NCBI GenBank assembly: GCA_030523905.1
Contig: JAUNHO010000026.1
Span: 1-9,476 of the forward strand
DNA: 9,476 bases
Direction: 5' to 3'
Source: Bergeyella zoohelcum
Lineage (GTDB): Bacteria; Bacteroidota; Bacteroidia; Flavobacteriales; Weeksellaceae
Part shown: piece after piece, positions 5,879 through 9,476 of the stretch
How the letters are laid out: each line of letters opens with the position of its first letter
How positions within the stretch are numbered: position 1 is the stretch's first letter
Notes under the pieces: model-generated
The model's input: only the letters and a program-made list of their open reading frames with translations
Told to the model about the DNA's origin: nothing
The model's database searches: none
Program-made: the position numbers and the translations under genes

Positions 5879-7891
5879 ATGAGCAAATTAGATTCTAAAA
5901 TTCCAGCAGGTCCATTGAAGGACAAATGGAAAAATCATAAAGACCATATGAACCTTGTTGCACCAAATAACCGCGACAAAATTGATGTTATTGTGGTAGG
6001 GACAGGTTTGGCTGGTGGTTCAGCAGCTGCTACTTTGGCAGAGCAAGGCTATAATGTAAAGGCATTTTGCTATCAAGATTCTCCGAGAAGAGCTCACTCT
6101 ATTGCAGCACAAGGAGGTATCAATGCGGCAAAAAACTATCAAGGAGATGGAGACTCTACATATAGATTATTTTATGATACAATAAAAGGTGGAGATTACC
6201 GAGCAAGAGAGGCGAATGTATATCGTCTTGCGGAGGTTTCTGCTAATATTATAGACCAATGTGTGGCACAGGGAGTTCCTTTCGGTCGTGAGTATGGCGG
6301 TCAGCTAGACAATCGCTCTTTCGGTGGGGTTCAGGTAAAAAGAACTTTCTATGCAAAAGGGCAGACAGGTCAGCAGTTGCTTTTAGGAGCGTATTCTGCG
6401 ATGAGTCGCCAGATAGGTAAAGGGCGTATCAAAATGTACAACCGCCACGAGATGATGGATTTGGTTATTGTAGATGGTAAAGCAAGAGGAATCATCGCAA
6501 GAAATTTGGTGACAGGTGAGATTGAAAGACACTCGGCACACGCAGTGGTTATCGCTTCTGGTGGTTACGGAAATGTGTATTTCCTTTCCACGAATGCAAT
6601 GGGTTCTAATGCGTCTGCCGCTTGGAAAATCCACAAAAAAGGAGCGTATTTCGCAAACCCTTGTTTCGTGCAAATTCACCCTACTTGTATTCCAGTTCAC
6701 GGAACTCAACAATCAAAACTAACTTTGATGTCTGAATCTCTTCGTAACTCTGGTAGAATTTGGGTACCGAAAAAGATTGAAGATGCAGTTGCCATCCGTG
6801 AAGGGAAATTAAGACCTGAAAACATTAAAGAAGAAGATAGAGATTATTATTTGGAAAGAAGATACCCCGCATTTGGTAACTTGGTGCCTCGTGATGTGGC
6901 TTCCAGAGCAGCAAAAGAAAGATGTGATGCTGGGTATGGTATAGAAAATAATGATACTAAAGAGGGGGTATACCTAGATTTCTCTACTGAAATTATGAAG
7001 AAAGGTAGAGAGGCGGCTACGGAGAAAAATATTCACAATCCGTCTGAACAACAAATCTATGATTTGGGTAGAAAATGGGTAGAAGAAAAGTACGGAAACC
7101 TTTTCCAAATGTACGAAAAAATCACCGCCGATGACCCTTATGTAACACCGATGAAGATTTATCCTGCCGTGCATTATACTATGGGTGGCGTTTGGGTAGA
7201 TTATAACTTAATGTCCACTATTCCAGGTTGTTTCGTGATTGGTGAGGCGAATTTCTCAGACCACGGAGCGAATAGACTTGGGGCTTCTGCCCTGATGCAA
7301 GGTTTGGCAGATGGATATTTCGTATTGCCTTATACCATTGCGGATTATCTTTCTGCGGACATTCGTACAGGGGCTATCCCTACTGATTCTCCTGCATTTG
7401 ACGAGGCAGAAAAAGGCGTGAAAGATAAAGTAGAGTTTTTCCTTAATAATAAAGGAACTCATTCCGTAGATTATTTCCATAAAAAACTAGGAAATATTAT
7501 GTGGAATAAAGTAGGTATGGGTAGAACGCCAGAAGGTCTGCAAGAAGCTATAAAGGAAATAGAAGAGGTGAGAAAAGATTTCTGGCAAAATGTGAAAGTA
7601 CCAGGTGATAATAATGGTATGAATACCGAGCTGGAAAAGGCATTCCGTGTGGCAGATTTCTTGGAACTTGGGCAGTTGATGGCTATCGACGCTCTCAATA
7701 GACAGGAGTCTTGCGGTGGGCATTTCCGTTGGGATCACGCTACCGAAGATGGCGAGGCAGAGAGAGATGATGTGAATTACAAGTATGTGGCAGCTTGGGA
7801 ATACCAAGGTATAGACATCAACCAAGAAGTGATGCACAAGGAAGAACTTGTTTATGAGAATATTGAAGTGAAAACAAGAAGTTATAAATAA
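5879..7891 (+). CDS. sdhA: Succinate dehydrogenase flavoprotein subunit
   Basis: This catalytic subunit oxidises succinate to fumarate in the TCA cycle on the cytoplasmic face of the membrane, with covalently bound FAD. At 670 residues it has the length usual for Bacteroidota SdhA. The FAD-binding motif is VVGTGLAGGSAA (residues 39-50). The expected covalent flavin ligand is H73 in RRAHSIAAQGG. Active-site residues by family pattern are H267 (HPTC), R338 (proton-transfer arginine in VPRDVASRA), H432 (VHYTMGG) and R466 (GANRLGAS). The GEANFSDHGANRLGAS segment (455-470) closes the FAD site. The C-terminal helical domain covers about 515-670 and includes ESCGGHFRWDH (610-620). No key residue is missing. 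It is the middle gene of sdhCAB, 10 bases after sdhC and 20 before sdhB. The same fold serves fumarate reductases, but the C-A-B context with a di-haem anchor in an aerobic-type flavobacterium favours succinate oxidation. Confidence 0.98.
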   Translation: MSKLDSKIPAGPLKDKWKNHKDHMNLVAPNNRDKIDVIVVGTGLAGGSAAATLAEQGYNVKAFCYQDSPRRAHSIAAQGGINAAKNYQGDGDSTYRLFYDTIKGGDYRAREANVYRLAEVSANIIDQCVAQGVPFGREYGGQLDNRSFGGVQVKRTFYAKGQTGQQLLLGAYSAMSRQIGKGRIKMYNRHEMMDLVIVDGKARGIIARNLVTGEIERHSAHAVVIASGGYGNVYFLSTNAMGSNASAAWKIHKKGAYFANPCFVQIHPTCIPVHGTQQSKLTLMSESLRNSGRIWVPKKIEDAVAIREGKLRPENIKEEDRDYYLERRYPAFGNLVPRDVASRAAKERCDAGYGIENNDTKEGVYLDFSTEIMKKGREAATEKNIHNPSEQQIYDLGRKWVEEKYGNLFQMYEKITADDPYVTPMKIYPAVHYTMGGVWVDYNLMSTIPGCFVIGEANFSDHGANRLGASALMQGLADGYFVLPYTIADYLSADIRTGAIPTDSPAFDEAEKGVKDKVEFFLNNKGTHSVDYFHKKLGNIMWNKVGMGRTPEGLQEAIKEIEEVRKDFWQNVKVPGDNNGMNTELEKAFRVADFLELGQLMAIDALNRQESCGGHFRWDHATEDGEAERDDVNYKYVAAWEYQGIDINQEVMHKEELVYENIEVKTRSYK

Positions 7892-7911
7892 TCTCCAAAA
7901 ATAGTAAGAAA

Positions 7912-8679
7912 ATGAGTGCAAAAAAAGGACTTAATCTGACTCTGAAAATTTGGAGACAGAAAAACAATAAAACAAGAGGACAATTTGAAGTTTATAAAAT
8001 CTCTGATGTTTCACCAGATTCTTCTTTCTTGGAAATGTTGGACATTTTGAACGAAAATCTAGTCAATGAAGGCAAGGAACCCGTAGCATTTGACCACGAT
8101 TGCCGTGAGGGAATCTGCGGAATGTGTTCGCTTTACATCAATGGTAGAGCCCACGGACCAGATACAGGTATTACCACTTGCCAGTTGCATATGCGTATGT
8201 TCAAAGATGGTGAGACCATTACCATTGAGCCTTGGAGAAGTGCCGCTTTCCCTGTAATCAAAGACTTGATTGTAGATAGAAGTGCATTTGATAGAATAAT
8301 GGCTGCTGGTGGGTTCATCTCCGTGAATACCTCTGGTAATACGCTAGATGCTAATGCTATCCCAGTACCGAAAGAAGATGCCGATAAAGCGATGGACGCA
8401 GCAGCGTGTATTGGTTGTGGTGCGTGTGTAGCGACTTGTAAAAATGGCTCGGCAATGCTATTCGTAGGGGCAAAAGTATCGCAGTTTGCACTACTTCCAC
8501 AGGGTAGAGTAGAGGCACAGAGAAGAGTTCTGAATATGGTGAAAACTATGGACGAAGAAGGCTTCGGAAACTGCTCAAATACAGGAGCTTGTGAAGTGGA
8601 ATGCCCGAAAGGAATTTCCCTAGAAAATATTGCCCGTATGAACCGCGAGTATATGGCAGCCTTTGTAGATAAAGGATAA
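7912..8679 (+). CDS. sdhB: Succinate dehydrogenase iron-sulfur subunit
   Basis: This electron-transfer subunit links the SdhA flavin to the haems of SdhC through three iron-sulfur clusters. It has 255 residues, the usual length. The N-terminal plant-ferredoxin domain carries the [2Fe-2S] ligands C64, C69 and C72 (CREGICGMC) and C90. The C-terminal ferredoxin domain carries CIGCGACVATC (C166, C169, C172, C176) and CSNTGACEVECPKG (C221, C227, C231). By the family pattern, C166, C169, C172 and C231 hold the [4Fe-4S] cluster, and C176, C221 and C227 hold the [3Fe-4S] cluster. All eleven ligands are present. The gene starts 20 bases after sdhA and ends the operon; a strong hairpin follows 30 bases after the stop. 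Confidence 0.98.
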   Translation: MSAKKGLNLTLKIWRQKNNKTRGQFEVYKISDVSPDSSFLEMLDILNENLVNEGKEPVAFDHDCREGICGMCSLYINGRAHGPDTGITTCQLHMRMFKDGETITIEPWRSAAFPVIKDLIVDRSAFDRIMAAGGFISVNTSGNTLDANAIPVPKEDADKAMDAAACIGCGACVATCKNGSAMLFVGAKVSQFALLPQGRVEAQRRVLNMVKTMDEEGFGNCSNTGACEVECPKGISLENIARMNREYMAAFVDKG

Positions 8680-8709
8680 AATTTTCTTCATAATAATTTA
8701 TTTTTTGTA

Positions 8710-8743
8710 AAAAACCGCTCATAAATTTTTACGAGCGGTTTTT
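8710..8743. terminator. Bidirectional intrinsic terminator between sdhB and the glycosyltransferase gene
   Basis: An 11-bp perfect stem pairs AAAAACCGCTC (8710-8720) with GAGCGGTTTTT (8733-8743) around a 12-base loop. On the + strand it is followed by a long T-rich tract (TTTTTATTTTTATTTTTATT), ending sdhCAB. On the - strand the same hairpin is followed by a T run (the complement of 8709-8714), so it can also end the convergent glycosyltransferase transcript. It lies 30 bases from the sdhB stop and 41 from the other stop. Confidence 0.9.
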
Positions 8744-8784
8744 ATTTTTATTTTTATTAAAAATATAAATTAATGAATAAGGAT

Positions 8785-9476
8785 TTATTTTAATAGTTTT
8801 TGATAAAAATCCATATAATTTTTTGCCATTATTCTGAAATCAAACTGCGAAGCCCAACGCTTTATTTCCGCAGAAAGTTGTTCTTTATGTTCGTTGTAAA
8901 GTTCCATTTTTTGATTAAAAGTATTCGCCATTTCTTTCGCATTAAAATTATCGAAGTAAAAGGCTTTATCTCCGCCTATTTCAGGCAAACTGGTGTATTT
9001 ACTTAAAAAAACAGGTTTGCCAAATGCCATCGCTTCAATCGGTGGAATACCAAACCCCTCGGCAGTGGAAGGGTGGCACATCGCTGTACAATTTTGGATA
9101 AGAGCATATTTTTCCTCTTCGGAAATATTTTTTAGGAAATGAACTCTGTCTGAAATCCCCAATTCTATAATCCTTTCACGCACTTTGGAAGCATAGGGTT
9201 CTTTCTCGCCAGATGCTAATAAAACCAAGTCTTCCTCCACATAAGGAAGCATCTCTACCAAAGATTTTTGATTTTTCTTTTCAAAAAGAACACCTATATT
9301 TAGGATATATTTTTTGTTTTTGAAATGGCTAAACCTTCCCAAATCATAATTTTTATCTTCTGGAAGTTCTATTCCATTGTGAATCACCACAATGTCTTTT
9401 AGTTTTTTCAAATTAAATAAATGTTTGTTTTTCAAGAAATCTTGCCTTACAAACTCAGAAATACAAACGATATAAT
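8785..9476 (-). CDS. Glycosyltransferase, GT4-like (GT-B fold), C-terminal part; 5' end outside window
   Basis: The visible 229 residues are the C-terminal donor-binding half of a GT-B glycosyltransferase (Pfam Glycos_transf_1 type), which transfers a sugar from a nucleotide-sugar donor. Landmarks are ISEFVRQDF at the edge, VIHNGIELP, the strand YILNIGVLFEKKNQ that opens the second Rossmann domain, and HPSTAEGFGIPPIEAMAFGKP. The last contains the GT4 EX7E motif (first Glu at 9058-9060). SLPEIGGDKAFYFD then follows, and a C-terminal helix ends YMDFYQKLLK. A TTG at 9433-9435 could be mistaken for a start, but the frame stays open to the window edge and the upstream residues fit the family, so the gene is cut, not short. 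The acceptor and sugar cannot be told. A role in lipopolysaccharide, capsule or other surface glycan synthesis is the usual one and is only inferred. The gene is convergent with sdhB. Confidence 0.9.
   Translation of the reverse strand, partial: YIVCISEFVRQDFLKNKHLFNLKKLKDIVVIHNGIELPEDKNYDLGRFSHFKNKKYILNIGVLFEKKNQKSLVEMLPYVEEDLVLLASGEKEPYASKVRERIIELGISDRVHFLKNISEEEKYALIQNCTAMCHPSTAEGFGIPPIEAMAFGKPVFLSKYTSLPEIGGDKAFYFDNFNAKEMANTFNQKMELYNEHKEQLSAEIKRWASQFDFRIMAKNYMDFYQKLLK

Noticed and set aside
7487..7921. 144-codon open frame on the - strand over sdhA/sdhB
   Set aside because: It lies opposite well-supported coding sequence, is rich in Phe, His, Ser and Ile as expected for an antisense shadow, and resembles no family I know.
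8785..9435. Glycosyltransferase as a complete 216-residue gene starting at TTG 9433-9435
   Set aside because: The frame stays open to the window edge, and the extra residues (YIVCISEFVRQDF) match the conserved hinge region of GT4 enzymes. The gene is cut by the window.
1..9476. tRNA or rRNA genes, CRISPR arrays, insertion sequences, phage or defence genes
   Set aside because: No cloverleaf-like sequence, regularly spaced repeats, transposase motifs or terminal inverted repeats were seen. Confident housekeeping genes fill nearly all of the window.

Overview
This window looks like ordinary chromosomal DNA from a Bacteroidota bacterium, most likely a flavobacterium of the Weeksellaceae type (Riemerella/Chryseobacterium-like). 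The placement is an inference. It rests on low GC, A-rich translation starts without clear Shine-Dalgarno sites, promoter elements matching the Bacteroidota -7 consensus TAnnTTTG, a DUF2480 protein (a family largely confined to Bacteroidota), a ComEC without the C-terminal metallo-beta-lactamase domain, and a b558-type succinate dehydrogenase in the order C-A-B. I cannot name the species from sequence alone.

Left part (1-1484, all + strand): the 3' part of an SPFH/prohibitin-family gene cut by the window edge, a 56-residue two-helix membrane protein at 708-878, and a DUF2480 gene. Their spacing (10 and 90 bases) allows one transcript for the first two and perhaps a separate one for the third.

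Middle (1485-5072, + strand): a complete aspS (aspartyl-tRNA synthetase) behind a perfect TAnnTTTG element, followed after 21 bases by comEC, the inner-membrane DNA uptake channel. The two probably share a transcript.

Right-centre (5073-8743, + strand): a 136-base gap with another TAnnTTTG element, then a tight sdhCAB operon. It encodes a type-B, probably menaquinone-linked, succinate:quinone oxidoreductase with every flavin, active-site, haem and iron-sulfur ligand in place. A strong hairpin with T-tracts on both sides closes the operon.

Right end (8785-9476, - strand): the C-terminal part of a GT-B fold glycosyltransferase, convergent with sdhB and running off the window.

I found no RNA genes, mobile elements, CRISPR arrays or obvious recent transfer. 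I see no convincing undescribed multi-gene system here. The less characterised items are the small membrane protein, the DUF2480 protein, and the possible structures in the comEC-sdhC gap.
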